Source: Entomortierella parvispora (lineage: Eukaryota > Mortierellomycota > Mortierellomycetes > Mortierellales > Mortierellaceae). Taken from it: DNA of 64,000 bases. Positions 9,378-18,722 of the stretch are shown here, piece by piece. Position numbers and translations under genes: made by a program. The stretch spans positions 496,001 to 560,000 of the forward strand of contig OY752153.1 of NCBI GenBank assembly GCA_963573315.1. Direction: 5' to 3'. How positions within the stretch are numbered: position 1 is the first letter of the stretch; the number at the start of each line of letters is the position of its first letter. A model generated the notes under the pieces. The model had not been told where the DNA came from. It was given only the letters and a program-made list of their open reading frames with translations, and did not search any database.

Positions 9378-11585
9378 TTACCTCCAGTCGGTCTTTCCGT
9401 TGCCACGCTTGTTTGAGAACAAATGTTTTGGCATCTTTGTCTGAACAGCTCTGTCGGACTCTCCTCTCTTGGCAAACAAGTTGGGCGTACGCTGGGCAAG
9501 CTTGCGAACCTTCTCCGACTCCATCTTTTGCTTGACGTTGCGAACACCAGACATGGTACGATCGCGAACAACACTGGACTCGGGGCGAGCCATCGAGGCA
9601 GTGCGGGCAATGCTCTCGCCACGGGACTCGGAGCGGGCACGCTTTACACCTCGGCTGCGAGCACGGGCCTCTGTGGAATCCAGACCCATCTTCTCTAAGT
9701 GCTCCGACATTGCCGAGACATTGCGCTTGATCGCTGTGCTGGGGAGGGTTGGGCGGTTCTTGGTGGTCTTCAGACGAGCAGTGATACGAGTAAGACGGTT
9801 GTGCTCGGTGATGGCGTTGGCAGTGGCCTCAAGAGCCTCATCCTCAGAGTCCATCTCCTCCTCCTCAGACTTGTAGAAGCCCTCGGCCTCGAGTCTCTCC
9901 TCCTCACGCTCGAGCTCATCCAATTGCTCCTGAATATCGGTATCGATAAAGTCGGCAACGTTCTTGCCCTCCCAGATCTCGGGAATGACATCGTACTTCC
10001 ACTCGGGGTTCTCCAACAAGTATCTCTTCTTGAGATCCACGTTGAAGACACCAGCTCCACCATTCTGTGCCTCGATATCACGCTCCAATTGGATACGGTT
10101 GGGATCCTTGGGGTCGTACTTGGGCTTGTTCTCGGCAGAAGCGGGTATGTGGGGGAGACGAGGGTTGTCGTCGCGGGGCTTGGGTGTGGTGAGATGGATC
10201 TTGTTGAGAATGTCGTTAATCTTGTGACCCTTCATCTTGGCATCCACGCGAGACTGCAAGAGACGGTCGCAAGCAGTCTGCTTAACGTTCATGACTCCCT
10301 CATCGGTGTAGCAAGACATGCCCAGCATCTCAATGTTGTCATTGTCCACAATGCTGTCCAAAAGAGCGCGATCCTCGGCGCTGATATCCTCAATCTTCAT
10401 GGCATCGATCTTGTTGATAACAAGAATAACGGGCTTGTTGGCAAACAAAGGCTTGATGCTGTGGAAGAGAGCAACCTAGAGAGATAGTAGTAACGTAGGA
10501 GTGTGAGTGTCCAAGTCTGGGAATAATCAAGTATAGTCCCAACTGCGCCTCAAATGTCAACGCTCTTACCTGCTCCTTGATGCTGTATCCGCAGCGCTCA
10601 GACAAGTCGATAAAGTACAAGACAGCGCAACGCAAATGGGCCAAGGCAGTGATAGACTGCATCTCGATAGTGTTACGGTTCTCGAGAGGGTGATCCAAGA
10701 TACCGGGGGTATCAATCACCTGCCAGCGCAGGTACTTGTAATCCATGTGTCCAACGAACAACGACTTGGTGGTGAAAGCATAGGGCTGCACATCGACATC
10801 AGCACGGGTAATCTTGTTCATGAACGAGGACTTTCCGACATTGGGGTATCCGCAGACGAGCAGAGTACGGGTGTTGGGGTCGATCGAGGGGAGACGAGCC
10901 AAATGCTGACGAACCTGCTCCAAGTAGGCGAGCGAATCCTTCTGGCGACGCATGATGGTAGCCATTCTTCCGAGGGCAGCCTTCTTGAGCTGCTTGCAAC
11001 GGTAGAGAGAGTCACCAAACTTGAGGAGACGGACATAATCCTTTCCGACCTGGTCAATCAAGTGGCGAGCAGTGTTCATCTGACCCAAAGCCAACTTGTA
11101 ATGGTCCTTGTCGTAAAGAACGTTCATCAAGTCAGCGTAGAAGGGGTGAATATCCTAGAATTTACGAAAAAGATTTTTTTTTCCAATTAGAACAGCAACC
11201 AAGAGTGCAAAAGCTGCTTGGTCAGTGACCATATCGTTCAAGGCACTTACATCCAACTTGGGGAACTTGTCCAAAATCTCCTTCAGCTTAAGATCAAAGT
11301 TCTCCTGAGTGAACTTGACCTTGCGCATGTAGAAGTTACGGATACGGCTGATAGCAAAGTTGGCATGGATAACCTATCAGAGAAACAACCAAAACGTGGG
11401 TCAGCTCTTAGGACCTAATTAAAGACACCTTGAGTTGAAAGTAAGGAGACAAGACAATCTAGGGATATTGAAAGAAAGCATACAGTGGGGGTCTTGCGCT
11501 GAGTCTTGGACAAAATGATGTCCAAGAAGTCATTGCCAGTGGGCACTGGAGCAATCTGCTTGAAGTTGTAGATGGATGTGGTCAT
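9378..11585 (-). CDS. NOG1: Nucleolar GTP-binding protein 1
   Basis: Circularly conserved Obg-family GTPase acting in the nucleolus on pre-60S ribosomal particles. Four exons (11585-11484, 11373-11251, 11154-10570, 10475-9378) total 1908 nt, giving 635 residues, close to yeast Nog1. The N-terminal helical NOG1 domain starts [20 protein letters not shown]. GTPase motifs are G1 GYPNVGKSS (from residue 177), G3 DTPG (223-226) and G4 NKID (291-294). The C-terminal half is charged, with acidic ([10 protein letters not shown]) and Arg/Ser-rich segments and a basic end ([14 protein letters not shown]), as expected for the family. It lies head to head with SSZ1, 479 bp apart. The large ORFs on the opposite strand are composition-driven shadows. 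Confidence 0.97.
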
Positions 11586-12064
11586 GGCGTCCTTTTATTC
11601 CTGGGGGTGAGATGGGTACGATGGTAGTCCTGACTCCTGTTTATGAGAAACAGTCGGGAGGGTATCAAAGAAGGGGGGAAGGAGGGGGGAAGGAAGGAGG
11701 AGGAAAGGATGTCCGGATGGGTCGAATGAAAGGAATGAAATGCGTATTTCACTTTCTGTTACTGGAGGACAGGCGGTTGGTCGAGCCAGGCTCGAGGAAG
11801 GAGAAGAAAAAAAAAAAAAAAAAAAAAAAAAGTGGTGGCTTGTGCCGCTGTTGTTGTTCTGGGGACTGGCAGGATACAACACCTCTTTTTTTTTTGTTTG
11901 CCACCAAAAAAAAAAATCTCTACGACGTCACTGGATTCTGGATATCGTGCATGCTTCCACATATTATTTTTTTGCCTCATGCACCCTTTTGCATCAACCA
12001 AGAAGAGAACAAGCGATTTGATTACTTTGCATCAACCCCTCTTCGTCCTTGTACTATATTCAAA
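11586..12064. promoter_or_regulatory. Shared divergent promoter region of NOG1 and SSZ1
   Basis: The 479-bp gap separates the start codons of a ribosome-assembly GTPase (-) and a ribosome-associated chaperone (+). It contains an A-run of about 25 near 11807-11831 with adjoining poly-T and poly-A tracts at 11886-11916, which are typical nucleosome-depleting elements. I could not identify a named transcription-factor site with confidence. Confidence 0.5.
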
Positions 12065-14027
12065 ATGGAGTCTGTAGGTTGACCTCTCATCGCTCTCCTC
12101 GCCAGCACAATCGTCCCCCTTACCTTATTTGCTCTTGCTTCTTCAATCCCTGGCAATTGGCACTCTTCAACCTCACCGGAAGCGGACTGATCGTCTACCG
12201 CAAAAAAGTCACGAAGCAGAGCATTGACCACTTGTCTCCACCTTTTGCAAACTTTTATAGGTCGTTATTGGAATCAACTTTGGAAGCACCAACAGCTCCA
12301 TCGCCGTCTTGGCCCCCAATGGACACTTCAACGTCATTGCTAACGCCGATGGTGAGCGTATGATCCCCTCCGTCGTCGGTTTCTCCGGCGATGAGGAGTT
12401 CTCTGGTACCCAGGCTCTCCAGCAGGCTGTCAGGAACCCCAAGAACACCCTCTTGGGTTTCCGTAACTTGATCGGCAAGAAGTATGTGTTTGATTCGTAA
12501 TCTTTGGTACCTGTTTGTTATTGCTGGAGACTTTGACAGGACTGAATTGACGCCGAAATGATCGGGGGAAAAAATTGTCAGGAACGCGAGCATTGATCTC
12601 TTCTTGGTATCTGCTCTTGCTCTAGGTTCGAGGAGGTCAAGGTCTCTTCTGATGTTGCCCACCCTGATATGGTCAGCAAGGACGGTCTCCCTGCCTACAA
12701 GGTCAACTTCAAGGAGCAGGAGCACATCTACACTGTCCCCGAGGTTGTCACCAAGCAGTTCAAGCACATTCTCGAGGAGGCTGAGGGATACCTCGGATCC
12801 AAGGTCACCGGCGCTGTTCTCGCTGTCCCCACCTACTTCACTGAGGTCCAGCGCGAGGCTGTTGCCAAGGCTGCTACCGCTGCTGGAATCAATGTCTTGC
12901 AGATCATTCAGGAGCCTGTTGCTGCCGCTTTGGCCTACAACTTTGGTCAGAACGTCACCAAGGGCGATGCTCAGGATAAGACCGCCTTGGTTCTCGACAT
13001 GGGCGCTTCCTCTTTCGATGTCACCGTTCTCTCTTCCCGCAGCGGAATCTACACAATCTTGGAGACTGCTCACGATGAGACTTTGGGAGGTTCCTCTTTC
13101 GATGATCAGATTGTCGACTTTGTTGCTGCCGAGTTCAAGAAGAAGACCAAGATTGATATCGCCAACAACAAGAAGGCTCTTTTGAAGATCAAGTCTGCTG
13201 CCGAGATCACCAAGAAGCAGCTTTCCCGCTCTGTCTCTGCCCCTTGCTCTGTCGAGTCTGTTGCCGAGGGTATGGATTACCACGGTTCCGTCCCCCGTCT
13301 CCGTTTCGAGTTGATGTCCTCAAAGTTGTTCAGCAAGTGCAACCAGTTGATCGAGCACATTTTGGAGAAGGCCAACTTGACCGCTGGTGCCATTGACGAG
13401 ATTCTGTTGGTTGGAGGTGCCACTCGCATGCCCAAGTTCCAGTCCCGTCTCCGTGACATCTTCCCCGAGACCACCATGCGCTTGGATCAGGAGACCGATG
13501 AGGCCATCACCGTCGGATGCGCCGCCCAGGCTTCTTTAATCGCTGGATTCGAGAAGGAGGATATCGTTGCCTCGACCAAGGAGAACATCACTGTCACCCC
13601 CCACACCGCCAAGCCCATTGGTGTTGCCGGTCCCAACGGCGAGTTCTTCACCATCATTGCCGAACATACCCCTCTCCCCGCCAAGCGCGTCTTTGAGTTT
13701 GGTCAGGCCGAGCAGGGTCAGCAGGAGGTTTACTTTGCCCTTTACGAGGGAGAGCAGGATGCTCCCGCTCCCAAGAAGGAGAAGGTTGAGAAGGTCGATG
13801 TCGGTTCCGACGATGAGGAGGAGGAGGAAGAGGAGGAGCTTCCCGCCAAGCCTACCTACCACAAGACCGCCCTCTTGGCTGAGGTCGTTCTCAAGGAGTT
13901 GCCCGCCGGCGCCAAGGCCGGTGAGCTCAAGATCGAAGCCACTGTCCAGGTCGACATCTCCAACAAGGTCACCATCACCTTGCGCGAGAAGAAGAGCGGA
14001 AAGCAGGTCCGTGCTGAGAGTGCTTAG
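12065..14027 (+). CDS. SSZ1: Hsp70-like ribosome-associated complex subunit Ssz1
   Basis: Atypical Hsp70 that pairs with zuotin in the ribosome-associated complex and helps fold nascent chains. Three exons: a 9-nt first coding exon (12065-12073, Met-Glu-Ser), 12261-12481 and 12626-14027. They total 1632 nt, 543 residues, about the size of yeast Ssz1 (538) and much shorter than canonical Hsp70. The nucleotide-binding domain opens VVIGINFGSSNSSIAVL and carries VLDMGASSFDVTV and ILLVGGATRMPKFQ. The usual phosphate-loop DLGT is diverged (NFGS), as in Ssz1. A poly-acidic linker (DDEEEEEEEEE) precedes a truncated substrate-binding region with no lid. The start is fixed by the fit of the tiny exon to the conserved Hsp70 N-terminus. 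Codon use is strongly biased (GAG, AAG, GTC), suggesting high expression. Confidence 0.95.
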
Positions 14028-14241
14028 AACAAAAAAAGTGAGGATAATTAAAATCAAGTCAAGCAAAATGGTCCCCTCTCCAATACCCTTTTGAGTGAAA
14101 TGACATAGAACATTTGAAGAAGAGTAAATAATAAACATGCATCAATCAAGGCAATTTGACGTCAAGAGTTTCTATTCTTTGTATTGCTGCAAAGAACTTT
14201 TGAAATATGTACAGTATTTGTGTTTGTTCTCTATTCAAAAT

Positions 14242-14721
14242 TTACAATCCTCCTTGGGAAGACTTGTAACCGGTGCTGGCCGCGGCGTTGTGGGCAGCGT
14301 TATTGGCCTGCTTGGCGGCGTTGTTGGCCTGGCTAGCGGCGTTGCGGGCAGCGCTATTGGCATTGTTATTGAACTGGTTCAAGTCTGAGAAGGCGTTGTT
14401 GGCCGCGGACTGAGCCTGCTGCTGACCGGGGTAACCAGAAGCCGTGTTGTACTGGGACTGGGCTTGGGGGTTACCAGTGGCAGGTTTGGCATGGGTGGAA
14501 GCTTGGTTAACCTGAGCTTGAGCCTGGGCGACGGCCTCGTTGAGCTGTTCGTGAGCTTTGTGGCCGTAAACCTTGGCCTGCTCCAAAGCCTCTTGGCCCT
14601 TTGCCATGGCGACGTTGACGTAACCCTTGAGCGTGTCGGTCAGGGAGTCAGCACCGGAGGAACCGACGGGGTGAACGTTGGCCTTGTTGTTGTTGTTGTT
14701 GTTGTTGGTGTTGGTGTTCAT
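14242..14721 (-). CDS. Small Asn/Ala-rich amphipathic-repeat protein
   Basis: Single exon, 159 residues. It starts MNTNTNNNNNNN, then has a helical stretch (about residues 20-75) with regularly spaced Ala and Lys (GQEALEQAKVYGHKAHEQL, EAVAQAQAQVNQA). The tail (about 105-150) has NNA-type repeats such as SAARNAASQANNAAKQANNA. There is no signal peptide or membrane segment. The sequence has almost no aromatic or Cys residues, and its 11-residue-like periodicity recalls LEA-type stress proteins or lipid-surface amphipathic helices. I do not recognise a named family, so function is not assigned. It is transcribed away from the NF-YA gene and ends about 210 bp from the SSZ1 stop (convergent). Confidence 0.7.
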   Translation of the reverse strand: MNTNTNNNNNNNKANVHPVGSSGADSLTDTLKGYVNVAMAKGQEALEQAKVYGHKAHEQLNEAVAQAQAQVNQASTHAKPATGNPQAQSQYNTASGYPGQQQAQSAANNAFSDLNQFNNNANSAARNAASQANNAAKQANNAAHNAAASTGYKSSQGGL

Positions 14722-16109
14722 GATGACGAATATGTAAAGGCGAGGGTGTTAAAATTCGAAAGCGTGAAATGTGAAGGGAAAAAACAAAAGGAGGACAGAT
14801 CAGGGTTTTATTGTCCCAGGAGAAGTTTTTTCAACGTCTCCAACTCGCGTAGATCGACTCATTGCTGTAGTCGAGGCCCGTTGGCGAATCATGGTCGATG
14901 CCCAGTGTACGCGACACGGTGGCTTAACAATGGATCGACAAAAAGGCAATAGTCAGGGTCAATCAGACACCAGCAAGGGCCCCAGCCCAAGAAGACTTCC
15001 TCCAACACTTGTTCGGTAAGATTCTTCCGGGGAAACGATTGGTGGGGTGTCGTGAACGTGCAAGAAGAGCGAAGAAAGGACAAAAAAAAGTGTCTCAAAG
15101 CAGCGGAAGCTGTCAGGCGTCTTGCGCGTGTGCTGCAGTGCAGGACGTTCCTCTGTCGGGGGATTAAAGGCGGCGAGCACGTCTTTGTGCAAATAGAGAG
15201 CGAGACCCCATGCGGAGACGCGTAATTGAACGCCGCAATGTATTCCTGGGGGTGTGGCTGCTCAGTCAACAAAATGAAAAAAAATTACTTGACGGAAAAA
15301 ACATGAAAAAAAAAAACGGTCTTGTCGTTGTGGGGTCTCATTAGGCTCATGAACAGTGTGGGAAAACCGCCGATGCAACGCGCAGCACCTGGCTCGGTCG
15401 ATGGTCCTGTGGCAATGAGGATGGCCACTTTATGGATGGATGCATGCATGGGGGGATGAGGACATGATCTGTGCCAGAAGAGGGGAATGAGATTCATCTC
15501 TGGGGGTCTGGTGACATCCGTCTGCGTAATCCTGCGTGCCCCGTTTTTTTTTTTTATCTCTTTTTTTTTTTTTTGGTCCCTCTCTTGACTTCTTCTCCAT
15601 CATTTCAGCGGCCAATTCTGATCTCTCGCTCCTTCTCTCTGCTCCATCACACATCCTTCATCCTTCCCTCTCTCTCACCCCCATCTCTTCTCCACACCAT
15701 CCGCGCACAAAAGCAATCAAACCGAAAAGCGGCCCTACCAGAACATAAAAAAAAAAAAAAAGAGACCGCCAGCCTTGAGCGAATAAGAACCTCCACTCGT
15801 TTGTTTGGCTGCTTCTTTGATCCACCAACCACAGTGCTGCTCCTCCCATCCTTGCCGCCTTTGCCAACCAACGGACACACGCTCCTCCACACCTTGGCCA
15901 CTCTCCGTGCGTCCTTGCATGTCCAGCAGGACCTCACCATTGTCACACACACACACACACCTTATCCTAAAACCCTCTACTCGCGTGCGTCGGGTCCCTT
16001 TTTTAATCCTATTCCCATCCAACCCGGTCGATCGACACTCCAACTCTTTCCCCGCTTGTAACCGTTGGGATACCGTAACGGAATCAAAATAACACAACGC
16101 TCGACGACC
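14722..16109. promoter_or_regulatory. Long divergent upstream region before the NF-YA gene
   Basis: 1.39 kb between divergent starts. The right half (15540-16080) is strongly CT-rich with T-runs (15543-15555, 15562-15574), an A-run (15748-15761) and a (CA)n tract at about 15946-15960, typical of long fungal leaders. A CCAAT core in GGCCAATTCT lies at about 15611; NF-Y binds CCAAT, so self-regulation is conceivable but not shown. No ORF here is convincing. Confidence 0.45.
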
Positions 16110-17772
16110 ATGGAAGAACATCATCACCATCAACAGCAGCATCATTCGCAGCATCATCCATATCAGACCAGCCTTGTCTATGGACAACACGGGCAGCCCG
16201 GTGTAAGAATGCTGACCGGGGTCTTGTTAATTTTTTTTTTCCCTCTTTCGTTGTATATTTGTCTTTTGCAGGCAAAACATCGTCTTCTAACGATCATGCT
16301 TACATCATATAGCACGATGACCATGGAAGATATCAAGGTTACCAGCAATCGTTTGCGCCCTTGGTAAGTGCAGTGTCCTTGTGTTTGAACTGCTGTGTCT
16401 CTGGATTCATCTATTTTTTTTCACCCGAGAAATCAGCCTGATTCTGGGACTATCCATGCCTTTCTGACTCTTTCTGCTGCTTCTTCCTTATAGCCTGGTA
16501 TGATGCCTCCTCAGAGCCCTTCGGGATCGTCTCCAACTTCAACGCACTCGCAGCTTCAATATGACCATCAAGGCGGGAATGACCCAAGTGGGGCACAAGG
16601 AGGCGCACAGGCGTCTGCAGGCTACGCCCAAGAGATGAATGGTCATGGCGAGATCTCTCAGAGTATGGGCGGTGGTCCAGGAGTCGTTGGTATGGACCCC
16701 TCCGGCCTGCCGCCACAGGCTGCACCTGCGGATGAAGAGCCTCTTTACGTCAACGCCAAGCAGGTACGTTGTTTGCTCTAAGCCACCCATCAAGTCAACC
16801 GAGGACACTCTGCTAACAGAGAGGTTCGGTACCGCATATGTTTTCTCAATTGTCATTGTTAGTATCACCGAATTCTCAAAAGACGCGCTGCTCGCGCGAA
16901 ATTGGAAGAGATGAACCGCATGGCAAAGATTCGCAAGGTACTTGTTCTTGGAACTTTTTGTTTTTGTTGCATGTACCAATTATTCTCATGTCTCTACGGC
17001 CGATTGATATTTTATCTTTGCAACCTAGCCCTATCTTCACGAGTCCAGACATAAGCACGCTATGCGCCGACCTAGAGGTCCTGGTGGTCGGTTCTTGACT
17101 TCTCATGAGATTGCAGAGATGGATCGGATCCAGGCTGCCTTTGAGGCCCAGGGAGGTGTCGGTTTGATTGGAGGTGATCTTCATCTTGCTCATCACCAAC
17201 ATACTCCTCAGCAACAGCAGCAGTTCATCCAGCAGCAAGTGATGCTCCAACGACAACAACAACAGCAGCAACAGCAGCAACAGCAGCAGCCTCAGGGAGG
17301 ACAGAATGCTCTCAACCTGAACATCCCCAATCACTCAGAGTCTTCAGTTCCCATGCCACTCCAACATCAACACCAACAGCAACAGCAGCAGCAACCACCG
17401 CAGCAACAACAACACTACCAACCTGGGTTCCAAATGACTCACCCTTCCGTCATGCAGCAACATCATCAACAGCAACAAAACATGTACAGCAACAACCAAC
17501 AATTACATCAACAGTCATCGTCACTACCAGTCTATGATGCCGAAATCAAGACCGAGCCACTGACAAATGCTGAGAAAGGTTCTGCCACTGTCAAAAACAG
17601 TTCTGATGGGACAACGGCATCCCCAGCATTGGGCTCAAGCACATCTCCCAGTTCTGGTTCTGCAGCCACAGGTGGCGCTACCGCTACATCTGGTGCTGAG
17701 AAAGGCGGGGCAAAAGGGACCGATGACGGATCAGGAGGCGATCAAGGATCTGGAAACGCGCCTTCAAACTAG
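16110..17772 (+). CDS. HAP2: CCAAT-binding factor subunit NF-YA (HAP2)
   Basis: Sequence-specific subunit of the heterotrimeric CCAAT-binding complex. Five exons: 16110-16202, 16313-16363, 16494-16763, 16863-16937 and 17029-17772; 1233 nt, 410 residues. The core domain (about residues 131-186) is split over three exons. It has the subunit-association helix YVNAKQYHRILKRRAARAKL followed by the DNA-contact segment ESRHKHAMRRPRGPGGRFL, both essentially consensus. The N-terminus is His/Gln-rich; the C-terminal half is a Gln-rich activation-type region with long CAG/CAA runs, ending in a Ser/Gly tail. Start chosen at the ATG giving MEEHHHHQQQHH, the only one opening a frame that joins the later exons. 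Two small exons at the 5' end make gene prediction error-prone here. Confidence 0.95.
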
Positions 17773-17988
17773 GCAGACAACATCATCTTACCCCCTAATC
17801 AATGTTCTTGAACTCGTTGTTTTTTGCTTTTATTTTTTACATTCACAACTGAGGGTGGGAAGGAGGATTTTGTTGCGTCATTGACCATGATACAGTATTT
17901 TTAGACCTGGTTTATGATCTGCTTTCTTTCCTAACTTACAAACAAGCTCAATAAATTCAGTTTTCCGTTGGGTAGTGGCACACATTCT

Positions 17989-18722
17989 TTATTCTGTCTT
18001 TTCCTTGACTTTGGTCTCGTCTGAGCTGACCAGCACACTTCCCAAAACAATCAAACTCGCACCAAACCACCACTGCATGGCTAATGGTTCAGAAAATAGC
18101 ACGTATCCGAGAACAGCCTAGAAAAGTTTTGTGGAAAAGGTGGACGTTTTGCACCTCTCCAGTTAGACGAAACTGTGAAAATAAACATTTGACCATCTGA
18201 TTTGTCTTCTTGTTCACTCACGGTTAAGCAAAAGTTGGCGGCGCTGTTGATGACTGTCACAGTTGCCGAGGAGTTGGAGCGGTTGAGTGCCTTGGTGAAC
18301 AGTGTCCACATTGCTGCATTGCAGATAAAAATCAACCCAAAGCACGCGGATCGAACAGCAACAACAATCTGTATGCAAAAAAAACAAACGAAAGAAACTG
18401 TCAGGGTCGGTGCAAACAAAACAACATGGCGTGTGCTTGTCTGTTGTTAGGAACCTACTGGACTAGTCTCGCCCTCTTTGGCGATAAAGAGAGAGGTGCA
18501 GTATGGAGTAGTGGGAGCGATGAGGGTATTGCATGCATTATGCAAGAAGTCGACCGTCCTGGCGTCCAAAGTGAGTTTGGCAAAGACAGAAGCGAGAGCG
18601 GCGAATGTACCCGCCAAGATGGCTGTAGGAATGGCGGCTGATGATGAGTTCTTTGCAATGTTTGATGAGGGGGTGTGCGGGGCAGTGCCTGTGGCAGTCT
18701 GCTTTATAGAAGTTTTTCCCAT
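17989..18722 (-). CDS. TMEM42-like membrane protein (EamA/DMT-type half)
   Basis: Three exons (18722-18459, 18368-18222, 18117-17989) total 540 nt, 179 residues. A Ser/Thr-rich leader of about 30 residues is followed by four hydrophobic segments: AILAGTFAALASVFAKL; a segment after the basic turn (IVVAVRSACFGLIFICNAAM); SSATVTVINSAANFCL; and WWFGASLIVLGSVLVSS. The pattern NAAMWTLFTKAL ... AVLGYVLFSEPL closely parallels animal TMEM42, a small protein of the drug/metabolite-transporter fold. Cargo is unknown. It is convergent with NF-YA, with 216 bp between stops. The first donor could be read 4 bp differently, but only GTAGGT keeps frame with exon 2. Confidence 0.85.

Noticed and set aside
9699-10487. 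262-codon plus-strand ORF
   Set aside because: Lies entirely opposite NOG1 exon 4, which has clear conserved protein; the Leu/Val-rich reading is a shadow of Glu/Asp/Lys-rich codons.
12255-13283. 342-codon minus-strand ORF
   Set aside because: Antisense to SSZ1; its length comes from strong codon bias of the highly expressed gene and it has no domain.
15471-16061. 196-codon plus-strand ORF before NF-YA
   Set aside because: Phe/Ser/Pro/His low complexity from a CT-rich leader, with no motif and with equally long overlapping frames.
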